Source: JBGQAS01 sp964498605
GTDB lineage: Bacteria > Chloroflexota > Anaerolineae > Anaerolineales > Anaerolineaceae
Reading direction: 5' to 3'
Length of the DNA stretch: 32,091 nt
Assembly: GCA_964498605.1 (NCBI GenBank)
Contig: CAZCHK010000023.1
Span: 1-32,091, forward strand
Numbering within the stretch: position 1 is the first letter of the stretch; every line of letters begins with the position of its first letter. Positions 14,847 through 22,597 of this stretch are shown here, in pieces. The notes under the pieces were generated by a model. It saw only the letters and a program-made list of their open reading frames with translations. It searched no databases and had not been told where the DNA came from. The position numbers and the translations under genes are program-made.

Positions 14847-15932
14847 CTACCGATCCGCACAGGCAATGCACATATCCACCCCGGCGATCACCACGGAGAT
14901 ATCCGCAACCTGGATGGAGGATAACTGATACGGAACGATGGCCAGCGCTGGCAAGCTGGGTGTCCTGATCTTGAGACGGGCAGGATACTCCGAGCCATCG
15001 CTGCGCAGGTAATACAGCAGTTCTCCACGCGGCGCTTCGGAACGGACCACCACTTCTCCGGGTGGAATCTTGCGGGGTGTGCGGGTTTCGATATCACCAG
15101 GGGGCATCTTTTCCAGCAGCTGCTCGCACAAACGCAGGCTTTCACGCGTTTCCTCGACCCGGACGATCGTTCTCGCCCAGGCATCTCCATCCTGGTGAAT
15201 GACGACCTTCACATCAAGCAGGTCGTAAGGGGGCAATGGGGCATCCCTGCGCAGATCGACATTGACACCCGACGCCCTGGCATAAGGCCCCACCAGGCAG
15301 AAATCCCTCGCCATTTTTCGCTTGAGCACCGCCACACCTTTTGTCCGCGCCTTGATCGTCGGTTCATGCGTGATGATGTCCAGGACCTTTTCGGTTTCCA
15401 CCTTCAGCCTGACCAGCATATCGTGGAGCATTTCGATGGCTTCACCTTCAATATCGCAGCGGACACCGCCGATCTTGTTGACCGCATGGGATACACGACC
15501 CCCGGAGATCTTTTCCATGACATCCAGGACCATTTCGCGGTCATGCCAGGTATGCATGAAGATCATCTCCAGGCCGACATGCTTGGCAAGAATTCCCAGC
15601 CACAGCATGTGACTGTGGATGCGTTCCAGTTCACACAGCAGTGCTCTGATGTAATGAGCCCTTTCCGGGATGACAGTGCCGAGCAGTTTTTCCGCCGCGT
15701 AACAGAACGTGGTCGTATGAATATGTGAGCAGATTCCACACACTCTTTCCACCAAATGAACATTCTGGACATACGTCCGCGTTTGAGCCAGCTTCTCGAT
15801 GCCCCGATGCACATAGCCCAGGCGCAGTTTACCGCTGGTGACCCTCTCGCCGGTCAGGTCCACGTTCAACGAGATCGGTTCTTTGATCAGGGGGTGCTGG
15901 GGACCGATGGGGATCGAAACTTTTTCCTTCAT
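14847..15932 (-). CDS. Group 4 [NiFe] hydrogenase catalytic large subunit (NuoD/EchE/MbhL-like)
   Basis: 361 residues. All four nickel-ligand cysteines are present: C65 and C68 in ERVCGICSHIHT, and C355 and C358 in the C-terminal DMCIACADR. That makes it a true hydrogenase and not complex I NuoD, which lacks them. The first motif begins after the family start IPIGPQHPLIKEP and GYVHRGIEKL. The C-terminal motif has Met354 where DPCxxC normally has Pro. The protein ends right at R361, the usual protease cut position, so no C-terminal peptide needs removal. This resembles EchE and means no dedicated maturation endopeptidase is needed. The start overlaps the NuoC-like stop as ATGA. H2 chemistry at this site would be driven by ferredoxin electrons or run in reverse. 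Confidence 0.95.
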   Translation of the reverse strand: MKEKVSIPIGPQHPLIKEPISLNVDLTGERVTSGKLRLGYVHRGIEKLAQTRTYVQNVHLVERVCGICSHIHTTTFCYAAEKLLGTVIPERAHYIRALLCELERIHSHMLWLGILAKHVGLEMIFMHTWHDREMVLDVMEKISGGRVSHAVNKIGGVRCDIEGEAIEMLHDMLVRLKVETEKVLDIITHEPTIKARTKGVAVLKRKMARDFCLVGPYARASGVNVDLRRDAPLPPYDLLDVKVVIHQDGDAWARTIVRVEETRESLRLCEQLLEKMPPGDIETRTPRKIPPGEVVVRSEAPRGELLYYLRSDGSEYPARLKIRTPSLPALAIVPYQLSSIQVADISVVIAGVDMCIACADR

Positions 15933-16375
15933 TTGATTTTCCCGATGAGCATGGGAGCTCCTTCCTGCCAGTCATCCGGAAGAAGCAAGTGGGGCACATC
16001 CTCCCGGTTTGAGAAGTGTACCGAGAACATTTCAGCCAGCTCCCGCTCGTAAAAATCTGCCCCGGGAACCAGGTCAATGATCGACGCGACGCAGGCCTCT
16101 TCCAGGGGCACGGTCAGGCACAGTGTGATCGCGTTCACCTGCCAGAAATGATACAAGATTTCCAGGAAACGCTGATCCTCCTTACGCTGCTGTCCCGTGA
16201 TGGCAGACAGGTGCACCCAGCCCTGTTCACCTTTCAGAAAACGAACCACCTCCCTAAGCTTATCCGGATGGATCAGGATCCTTGTTTCACCCAGGATGGT
16301 TTGATCCACCTCCGCGGCTTTTCCCAGAATTCCGCTGATACCTTGAATGATCTTTTTGATATCAAATGCTTTCAT
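15929..16375 (-). CDS. Hydrogenase subunit, NuoC/EchD-like (30 kDa type)
   Basis: 148 residues. The C-terminal half has the family signature: IIDLVPGADFYERELAEMFSVHFSNREDVPHLLLPDDW, where the acidic and LLLPDDW segments dock on the large subunit. The N-terminal half (IHPDKLREVVRFLKGEQGWVHLSAITGQ) is the usual small alpha/beta domain. It binds no cofactor and is a structural part of the catalytic arm. In Hyf/Hyc and many complex I operons it is fused to NuoD. Here it is separate and overlaps the large-subunit start by 4 bases. It also overlaps the small-subunit end by 14 bases. Confidence 0.92.
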   Translation of the reverse strand: MKAFDIKKIIQGISGILGKAAEVDQTILGETRILIHPDKLREVVRFLKGEQGWVHLSAITGQQRKEDQRFLEILYHFWQVNAITLCLTVPLEEACVASIIDLVPGADFYERELAEMFSVHFSNREDVPHLLLPDDWQEGAPMLIGKIK

Positions 16376-16808
16376 GTGTGATCTTCTCCTGTAATTTTAT
16401 GATCCCCTCAATGATGGCTTCGGGACGGCATGGGCAACCGGGAATGTAGAGATCAACCGGGAGCACCTTGTCGATACCCCCGAGAACCATTTCACTGCCC
16501 CAAAACACACCACCTGTATTGCTGCAGCTGCCAACCGCCACGACCCATTTTGGGGAGGGCATTTGGGAATAGATCTGGACGAGGCCATCATGCGCCATGC
16601 GCGATACAGGACCCGTGCAGACCAGTACATCGGCATGACGGGGACTGGCTTCCAGGAGAATGCCCAGGCGTTCGATGTCATACCGAGGGGTGAAGAGATC
16701 CAGTATCTCAATATCGCACCCATTGCAGCTGCCGCTGTTGTAATGCAGGACCCACAGCGATTGTTTTTGAGCCCAGCGTAGAATCCCTGCCGATCTTTTC
16801 GTTCGCAT
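16362..16808 (-). CDS. Hydrogenase small subunit, NuoB/EchC/MbhJ-like
   Basis: 148 residues from the ATG at 16808. A GTG at 16811 would add one residue. The proximal [4Fe-4S] cluster ligands are C28 and C31 (SGSCNGCDIE), C95 (VGSCSNTGG) and C125 (PGCPCRPEA). The last motif has an extra Cys127 where the family normally has Pro (PGCPPRPEA). C64 (LVCTGPV) is a further cysteine. It passes electrons from the ferredoxin subunit to the NiFe site. The ATG shares its A with the TGA of the NuoA-like gene. Confidence 0.94.
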   Translation of the reverse strand: MRTKRSAGILRWAQKQSLWVLHYNSGSCNGCDIEILDLFTPRYDIERLGILLEASPRHADVLVCTGPVSRMAHDGLVQIYSQMPSPKWVVAVGSCSNTGGVFWGSEMVLGGIDKVLPVDLYIPGCPCRPEAIIEGIIKLQEKITHESI

Positions 16809-17164
16809 CACTTTCCCTTGTCCTGTCTATCCCGTATGCGGACCAGCGTGTAAGCACTGATAAAAACGCCGAACAGGTAGAAAACACCCACGTAGTTGGA
16901 CTCAGCCCCGGCCGGCATGGTCAGGATGACAAGCGTGGAAACGTGCATGATGATGAAGAGCAGTCCAAGTCGGAAAAAAGCTTCGTAACCCATCTCCACC
17001 TGCTGGGGGGGCAGTTTCTGACCGCTTGAGTAGGGAAGGTACTTGTCCGGGTGGTCTTGACCCTTTGCCGAGCAGCGCTTCTGGATGAGCGTATAAGCCA
17101 GTGCGGCACAGGCAAGGAAGATCAAGAATGCGACCGGCGGGCTGAGCAGGATGTCGCGTGTCAT
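16808..17164 (-). CDS. Hydrogenase membrane subunit, NuoA-like
   Basis: 118 residues from the ATG at 17164, which overlaps the preceding stop as ATGA. A longer frame to 17458 is the wrong extension, because it runs inside the NuoN-like gene in another frame. Three membrane segments are visible (about 9-28, 63-82, 91-108). The loop KYLPYSSGQKLPPQQVEMGYEAFFRLGLLFIIMHVSTLVIL matches the NuoA pattern, where the loop closes over the NuoH/NuoD interface. The presence of a NuoA homologue makes this enzyme closer to complex I than the six-subunit Ech type. Confidence 0.88.
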   Translation of the reverse strand: MTRDILLSPPVAFLIFLACAALAYTLIQKRCSAKGQDHPDKYLPYSSGQKLPPQQVEMGYEAFFRLGLLFIIMHVSTLVILTMPAGAESNYVGVFYLFGVFISAYTLVRIRDRQDKGK

Positions 17165-18642
17165 AGTATCATCCATTTTGAAAGACGCTCGACAATGCTG
17201 ATCAGTGGTTGAGGAAACACCCCGATGATCAGTACCAGTACCGCCAGGAGCGCGATCGACATGTGCATCCAGGTCGAAGGGACCACATCGGACAGTTGAG
17301 TTTTCGGCTGCGGAATGCCAGGTATGGGTTGGCGGTATTGATTGGCCAGAACAGGCAGGTAACCACCCAGTCCTATTACAGTAGAAACCAGGAATACACC
17401 CAGACCGGCGACGGCCCAGGGATCCCCGGTGGACAGGGTGGCCGTATAGACCAGCCATTTACCGATAAAGCCAGCCAGCAGGGGGATTCCAGCCATTCCC
17501 GCCAGCGCGACGCTGAGACACAGGGCAACCAGGCGGTATTTCTTGTGGATACCTCTCAGGATCTTGCTGTCGTCCGTGTACAGGTGATGTTCATACACGC
17601 CGACGCTGAAGAAGGCCAGAGATTTGCTCACGGCAATGACGGTGAAGAGGACCAGGCTCGCTGCGAGGGCTTCCGGCAGGCGGTAATAGATCCCGATCCC
17701 AAGGCTGAACATCAGGTAACCCGTCTGGGCGATCGAGGAGTACGCCAGAAATCGCTGCAGGGATTGCTGGTTCAGAGCCCTGGCCGAGCCCAGGAGCATG
17801 TTGATCATGGCAAAGACGATCAGGTACAGACCGACCTCGTTACTGGTCAAACCCAGCCTGAGGCAGATGAAGGGAAAGACGAAAATGATGCTCTTCGAGA
17901 ATGCCCCCGCCAGAAAGGCGATGACGGCATTCGGAGCCCGGCTGTAGACATCGGGGACCCAGGTGTGCAGAGGAACGATACCGGCCTTCAGACTGAGGCC
18001 GATCAGGAAACACACGGCCCCGAGGCGCGAAAACAGCCCGGTGTCGCTTGATGACACACCAATCGTGATATGTCCGCTGCCGCGGTATACGAAATAGATA
18101 CCCAGCAACATGATCATCGTGGCCAGGCTGCTCATGACAAGATACTTGTATCCAGCCCATACCGATCCCTCGCGCTGGAACCTGAACGCGACCATGACAC
18201 TGACAGTGATGGTGGTCAACTCCACAAACAGAAACAGGTTGAAGAGATCTTGAGTAAAGAACATGCCCATCTGACCGGCGAGCGTGACCAGAATGAGCGG
18301 ATACAGCACCAGGTGCCTTGGATTGCGCGACAGCGATTCCGCGGAATACAGGCAGGCAAGCAGCGCGACCCCAATCGATACAATAGCGATATACATACCG
18401 AGGGGGCTGATCTGCAGGGTGATTCCACCCCACGCCAGGGTTCGACCACCGGTCCCAGGTGGATCCGATAATTCCAGGTTGATCAAATGAAGCAATGCAG
18501 CCAGGGTAAGGCACAGGAACAGTATGCACAGGAGCGCAGTTTCTCGACTGCGCAGTCTGAAACCGCGTGAGGCGACGTACACGATAAAGGCACCCGCAAC
18601 CAGTATGCCAAAGGGCAGTGCCATCAAAGGATCACCGCTCAT
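17161..18642 (-). CDS. Hydrogenase antiporter-like subunit, NuoN/MrpD-like
   Basis: 493 residues, about 14 membrane segments. The ion-path residues are intact: E141 in LFLFVELTTITVSVMV (TM5), K219 in GLSLKAGIVPLHTWVPDVYSRAPNAV (TM7), K250 (TM8) and K340 in VIAVSKSLAFFSVG (TM12). R297 replaces Lys in LQRFLAYSSIAQTGY. It forms one of the pumping modules next to the NuoA/H part. The MrpD-like DLFNLFLFVEL start suggests a sodium/proton antiporter ancestry. The start overlaps the NuoM-like stop by 4 bases. Confidence 0.93.
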   Translation of the reverse strand: MSGDPLMALPFGILVAGAFIVYVASRGFRLRSRETALLCILFLCLTLAALLHLINLELSDPPGTGGRTLAWGGITLQISPLGMYIAIVSIGVALLACLYSAESLSRNPRHLVLYPLILVTLAGQMGMFFTQDLFNLFLFVELTTITVSVMVAFRFQREGSVWAGYKYLVMSSLATMIMLLGIYFVYRGSGHITIGVSSSDTGLFSRLGAVCFLIGLSLKAGIVPLHTWVPDVYSRAPNAVIAFLAGAFSKSIIFVFPFICLRLGLTSNEVGLYLIVFAMINMLLGSARALNQQSLQRFLAYSSIAQTGYLMFSLGIGIYYRLPEALAASLVLFTVIAVSKSLAFFSVGVYEHHLYTDDSKILRGIHKKYRLVALCLSVALAGMAGIPLLAGFIGKWLVYTATLSTGDPWAVAGLGVFLVSTVIGLGGYLPVLANQYRQPIPGIPQPKTQLSDVVPSTWMHMSIALLAVLVLIIGVFPQPLISIVERLSKWMIL

Positions 18643-20117
18643 TTAAAGCCACCCGGCAGGACACTTTCCAATCCACTCATCGACCAGGCCAGAAGCGGGT
18701 CCGGGAAAAGCCCCTCAACCATGAGGAATACCGCCACCGCGACAGTTGAGGCAAGCGCCCAAAGATTGATCTTCTCAGCCAACCTGGATGGTTTGAGCTT
18801 TCCGATGAATATTTTGCCGAAAAACCGCAGTGCATAAACCAGCGTGAAGATGGACGCCAGCAGCGAGATGATCGGCAGTGAAATGGAGTAACCGGAATCG
18901 AAGCCTCCCGAAAAAATCATCCACTCGCTGTTGAAGATGCCGAGAGGAGGCATCCCGGAAATCCCGAGTACGCCGATTGCCGCGCACGCAGCCACCAGCG
19001 GGATCTTCCCGGCCAGCCCGCCCATTCTGTCTATGTGACGTTCTCCCGTATGTGAAATGAGAATGCCCACGACCATAAACAGCAAGGCTTTTACAATGGC
19101 ATGGTAGACCACGTGCAGGATGCCCCCCAGTAAACCCTGCTCGGTCAGGGAACCCAGTCCAAAGAGGATGTAGCCCATCTGGCTCACCGAGCTGTACGCA
19201 ATGATGCGCTTGATGTCCTTTTCCGCAAAGGCCATGAGCGCTCCGTACACCTCCGAAATGATCCCTCCCACCATCATCCACACGGCAAAGGGCTTGAGAT
19301 TATCCAGTCCAAACAGGAAGATCGGGAAACGCAGAACGCCGTAGGTTCCCATGGAGAGCATGGCTGCGGCCAGGATGATGGTAACCGGCATGGGAGCTAC
19401 CGTATGGGCGTCGGGCAGCCAGAAGTGCAGCGGGAAGATGGCCATTTTCACGCAGAAGCCAATGATGAAGAATGCGATCAGGAACCCCCGCAGGTTGGCA
19501 GGAAGCGAACCGGATTGTTGGACGAGCTGATTCAGACTCGCGGTACCTGTGTTGACCACCAGGGTGATCAGGCAGATCAACACCATCAGGGAACCGATAT
19601 GGGTGATGATGAAATACTTGAGCGCCACCCCAAAGCGGTTCGGGCCATGACCCCAACCGAGTATCAACAGGACCGACGCGATCAGCATCAATTCCCAGAA
19701 GACGTAGAACAGGAAGACGTCTTCTGCCAGTGTGGTGCCGGACATCCCCAGGCTGAAAAGGAGCAGCAGGGCGTAATACCGTCCGCAGTTTTTTTGTCCA
19801 TCCTGGTCACCCAGCGAGTAGACCATTGCCACCAGGGTGACCAGGATTTCCGTCAGCAGGAAGACCAGGGAAAGCCAGTTCAGCTCAAGGCTCAGGGAGA
19901 CGTTGAGGTTCTTGATCCAGGGAACAGAAAAGACCACCGAACCACTCTCCCTGAGCGACGACAACAGAACGAGAGCAATCGCCAGCGCGCAGCCTTCGCT
20001 GAGGATACCGATCACGGCAGCCTGTTTTTTGGTGATACCCTTCCAGATCAGCAGCACGATCACTCCCAATATGGGCAGAAGAGTGATCCCCGGAAGCAGA
20101 ATTTGATCAATTTTCAT
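18639..20117 (-). CDS. Hydrogenase antiporter-like subunit, NuoM/MrpD-like
   Basis: 492 residues, about 14 membrane segments. All expected ion-path residues are present: E142 in FLFYVFWELMLIASVLLI, K224 in GFCVKMAIFPLHFWLPDAHTVAPMPVT, K303 in KDIKRIIAYSSVSQMGY and K343 in HAIVKALLFMVVG. H231 and H238 in the FPLHFWLPDAHT turn are also kept. It would form the second pumping module. The ATG at 20117 has GGGAAGG upstream and follows the NuoL-like stop by 17 bases, the widest gap in the operon. Confidence 0.94.
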   Translation of the reverse strand: MKIDQILLPGITLLPILGVIVLLIWKGITKKQAAVIGILSEGCALAIALVLLSSLRESGSVVFSVPWIKNLNVSLSLELNWLSLVFLLTEILVTLVAMVYSLGDQDGQKNCGRYYALLLLFSLGMSGTTLAEDVFLFYVFWELMLIASVLLILGWGHGPNRFGVALKYFIITHIGSLMVLICLITLVVNTGTASLNQLVQQSGSLPANLRGFLIAFFIIGFCVKMAIFPLHFWLPDAHTVAPMPVTIILAAAMLSMGTYGVLRFPIFLFGLDNLKPFAVWMMVGGIISEVYGALMAFAEKDIKRIIAYSSVSQMGYILFGLGSLTEQGLLGGILHVVYHAIVKALLFMVVGILISHTGERHIDRMGGLAGKIPLVAACAAIGVLGISGMPPLGIFNSEWMIFSGGFDSGYSISLPIISLLASIFTLVYALRFFGKIFIGKLKPSRLAEKINLWALASTVAVAVFLMVEGLFPDPLLAWSMSGLESVLPGGFK

Positions 20118-20134
20118 AAAGCCTTCCCTTCATA

Positions 20135-21784
20135 TTACGACACAATCAGAACGATCAACAATATCAGCACGACAGGAATCCAGAGCAGATCCAGCTGCAG
20201 AGGCCTTCTTTTCGCGGCGCCGTCCTGCTTTTGCAGCGCGCTGACCAGTTTTTTGATCAGGACCTGGCCCTGGTCGTCGCTTTTTACTTCGATCGTCTGT
20301 AAAGCCCTGTCCGAGGCGTGGACCAGCTTCTCGCCGGCCGACTTCTCCAGGCGCTCTATCCCATATTCAACATGGTCATACAGCCACCGGCTCGACCTTC
20401 TCGATTGACGCCCCAGCCAGGAGCCCCCCCTGGTAATGGCGATGGCATCAATACGATGGAGCCATCTGGAGAAAGCGTGAAAAAATTTGCCGAGTTTGCT
20501 CCACCCGAGCTGGAAAACCCCGCCTTCCACATGCTCGTTCAGCCAGCCGGTGCTGTTTTGGAAGAACCGCTGCATGACTGAAGGCGCGGGAAGGTTTGAC
20601 TCCTTGGATGGAGTTTTTCCAAGGGATTTTTTCTCGAGTGTGAACCACAACGCAAAGAACGAAGATGCGCTGAACCAAAGCACAACTTCAAACGCAGACG
20701 CACGGTGTCTCGTGGCGAAAAACAACAGGCTGTTGATGAGAAGCAGCAGGATCCCCGGAACATATCCCGGTACGGGGTGCTCGCGCGCGTCCATGACCAT
20801 GAAAAATGATCGCAGAACGAAGGCGGCCAACAGGTACCAGATGAAAAAATCAGCAGGTCCGATCACACAGAACAATAACGCGCACTCTCCCAGCGCCAGG
20901 TTGGCGAGCCTTTCTGCTGACATGGGGGAGCCGCGGATCAGCCGCACCAGGAGCGCCAGGATGGAAATTGCGATCACCAGGATATACAAGCCGAATCGAA
21001 CAGGTTGAATTTCCCTGAAGATGGGAGCGGTGCGGTAAAGAAGGTAAAAACCCAGGGCGGGGAGAAGCAGCCCGGATATGACGTAAGCTGGTTGGCGCTT
21101 GATGGCTCCGGCCTGCACCAGCCAGGCATCAAACGGCCATACGGCGGTTTTGACCAGTACCGCGATCAGGAATCCCACCGCGACCCACGTACTGTCCGGG
21201 ATACCTGGGCGATCCGCGGCTTCAAGCATTACGGAGATATCCAGCGAGCCTGAGCGGGCGTAGAGCACCAGGATGGAGACCAGCAGAGCCAGATCTGCCA
21301 GGCGTAGGGTGAGGAACATCCTTGAAAATCTCACGAAAGCTGCCTGGGAATTTGAAACAGGCATGACGGAAAGGGATGCCAGGAGTCCCACGATCTCCAG
21401 CGCGATGTACCGGATCATGAACTGACCGCTGAACATGCCCGCCGAGAAGAAGGTCAGCGAAAGGAAGGTGAGGATGATCTGTCCCTTTGACAGGGAGGTG
21501 TGGTTGCGGGTCAGGAAAACCCATGCCAGAGCGGCAGTCAGAAGATACAGCAGCGCGGCGTTGCGGGAAACACTGAAGGTGATGAGGTTGCCAAGGAAAA
21601 TCCAGTTTGATGATTTTGAAAAATCACCCAGAAGCCATATCAGCGCAGCGTTGCCGCTCAGCAAAGCCATGAAGAGGTTGATCCATCTCCTGGAAAGTTG
21701 TGGTTTCGAGCAGGCAGAAAGGCAGGCACCGACCAGGGGCAGGCAGAGCAGGGAAAGCAGCGCGGTCGAGTGCACAGTGATCAC
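20135..21784 (-). CDS. Divergent NuoL-like hydrogenase subunit with C-terminal arm
   Basis: 549 residues; the start is GTG overlapping the previous TGA (GTGA). The N-terminal half looks like an antiporter module: E130 in FMIRYIALEIVGLLASL and K212 in VLVKTAVWPFDAWLVQAG. The next signature, normally P(V/T)PVSALxHAATMV, reads AIKRQPAYVISGLLLP, so the His is gone. The TM8 lysine block and the TM12 KALLFL lysine are also not found, with ERLANLALGE and FVLRSFFMVMD in the matching places. After residue 385 comes a long amphipathic arm with a duplicated motif (WLNEHVEGG 414-422, WLYDHVEYG 467-475) and a final membrane segment (531-548). This recalls the lateral helix of complex I NuoL. A structural or partly active module is likely. 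Confidence 0.85.
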   Translation of the reverse strand: MITVHSTALLSLLCLPLVGACLSACSKPQLSRRWINLFMALLSGNAALIWLLGDFSKSSNWIFLGNLITFSVSRNAALLYLLTAALAWVFLTRNHTSLSKGQIILTFLSLTFFSAGMFSGQFMIRYIALEIVGLLASLSVMPVSNSQAAFVRFSRMFLTLRLADLALLVSILVLYARSGSLDISVMLEAADRPGIPDSTWVAVGFLIAVLVKTAVWPFDAWLVQAGAIKRQPAYVISGLLLPALGFYLLYRTAPIFREIQPVRFGLYILVIAISILALLVRLIRGSPMSAERLANLALGECALLFCVIGPADFFIWYLLAAFVLRSFFMVMDAREHPVPGYVPGILLLLINSLLFFATRHRASAFEVVLWFSASSFFALWFTLEKKSLGKTPSKESNLPAPSVMQRFFQNSTGWLNEHVEGGVFQLGWSKLGKFFHAFSRWLHRIDAIAITRGGSWLGRQSRRSSRWLYDHVEYGIERLEKSAGEKLVHASDRALQTIEVKSDDQGQVLIKKLVSALQKQDGAAKRRPLQLDLLWIPVVLILLIVLIVS

Positions 21785-22113
21785 GAACGCTCCGGGGGCG
21801 AGGTGTTGGAACCGGTCAGCGGCGAATCCTCATCTGCCCTGATATGGATGATCATGGTGAGCGCCAGTCCCAGTACGACTGCTTCAATGATCAGGGCCGA
21901 GACGACCATGGATTGGACCAGGAGAAGATCGTTGTTCTGCCAGCCAGCCACGATAAGTCCGAGGCTCACGCTCTGCAGCATCAGCTTCAATCCAAAGATC
22001 TGGCGGATAAATTCCTTGCGCAGGAAGAAGCACAACAAACCCAGCACGAACACAAGAATCACACTGGTGTGGATTACTGTAAAAATCCAGGCAGGAAGCA
22101 CCGGGTCAGACAT
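21781..22113 (-). CDS. Hydrogenase membrane subunit, NuoK/MrpC/MbhG-like
   Basis: 110 residues from the ATG at 22113; a longer frame to 22161 overlaps the upstream gene more. Three membrane segments are visible, in the family pattern: FVLGLLCFFLRKEFIRQIFGLKLMLQSVSLGLIVAG and then QSMVVSALIIEAVVLGLALTMIIHI. E94 in LIIEAVVLGLAL is the conserved TM3 glutamate. The TM2 glutamate of NuoK (in GxELMLNAxNL) is replaced, since the block reads GLKLMLQSVSLGL. The start overlaps the upstream stop by 8 bases. Confidence 0.9.
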   Translation of the reverse strand: MSDPVLPAWIFTVIHTSVILVFVLGLLCFFLRKEFIRQIFGLKLMLQSVSLGLIVAGWQNNDLLLVQSMVVSALIIEAVVLGLALTMIIHIRADEDSPLTGSNTSPPERS

Positions 22114-22339
22114 CGCGATCCTCAAAAGGCAGGATCGCCGTAACACCCAGCGCACCGGCAAAGACCAGGAGAACCTGCACGATCAGGTCCGCGCTGCGCT
22201 GTTCCCATAACCAGGTACGGAATTCCTGTCCATCGTCCTGCACGGGGCCGGGATTCAAGGCGCGAAAGAGCAGCAGCCCTGCCGCCAGCAGGCTTACGAT
22301 GACCAGGGACCAAACCATGATTGTTTTCTTGTTTTTCAC
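22106..22339 (-). CDS. Small hydrogenase membrane subunit, MbhE / MrpA C-terminal (NuoJ-half) like
   Basis: 77 residues, start codon GTG at 22339, 3 bases after the upstream stop. Two membrane segments (about 7-25 and 50-70) flank a short polar loop. The C-terminal pattern WEQRSADLIVQVLLVFAGALGVTAIL matches the xxRxxDxxxExxVLxxAxxGVxAL block in the C-terminal part of MrpA and in MbhE. By position (second, just before the NuoK-like gene) it fits half of a split NuoJ. Assigned by pattern and context, so the exact family is less sure than for its neighbours. Confidence 0.75.
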   Translation of the reverse strand: MKNKKTIMVWSLVIVSLLAAGLLLFRALNPGPVQDDGQEFRTWLWEQRSADLIVQVLLVFAGALGVTAILPFEDRDV

Positions 22340-22342
22340 AGA

Positions 22343-22597
22343 TTACCTTTTTCTGTCGCGTTTGCGGATCAAACCGGAGGCAATGATAAACAGCACGCTG
22401 ATCAGACCCGCTCCCACGCTCAGCTCAAACACTCCGGCAAACGGGGCTTTGAATATAAAAAATATGACAGACAAAAGCACGCTGCCTATGCCAATAACCG
22501 TGATGGCCAGGATTAATTTTTTCGCCGCAAGCACGATCAGGGAGGAGAAAAGAAACCCTGCGATCAGCATAACAATGAACATGACCGTAATATTCAT
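22343..22597 (-). CDS. Small hydrogenase membrane subunit, MbhD / DUF4040-like, first gene of the operon
   Basis: 84 residues from the ATG at 22597, with AGGAG 6 bases upstream; a longer frame to 22717 runs through the leader and is rejected. Three membrane segments. FKAPFAGVFELSVGAGLISVLFIIASGL matches the DUF4040/MbhD block (APDVALTExxVGAGLxxxLFL), including E64 in FELSVGAGL. With the next gene it would make up the NuoJ-equivalent of this complex. It begins an operon of 12 genes ending at 13526, all with overlaps or gaps of 17 bases or less. Confidence 0.82.
   Translation of the reverse strand: MNITVMFIVMLIAGFLFSSLIVLAAKKLILAITVIGIGSVLLSVIFFIFKAPFAGVFELSVGAGLISVLFIIASGLIRKRDRKR

Noticed and set aside
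13526..22597. Respiratory complex I (NADH dehydrogenase)
   Set aside because: The large subunit carries both CxxC nickel motifs, which complex I NuoD lacks, and no NuoE, F or G gene is present.
13526..22597. Formate hydrogenlyase
   Set aside because: No formate dehydrogenase gene and no HycB-type electron carrier is next to the operon.
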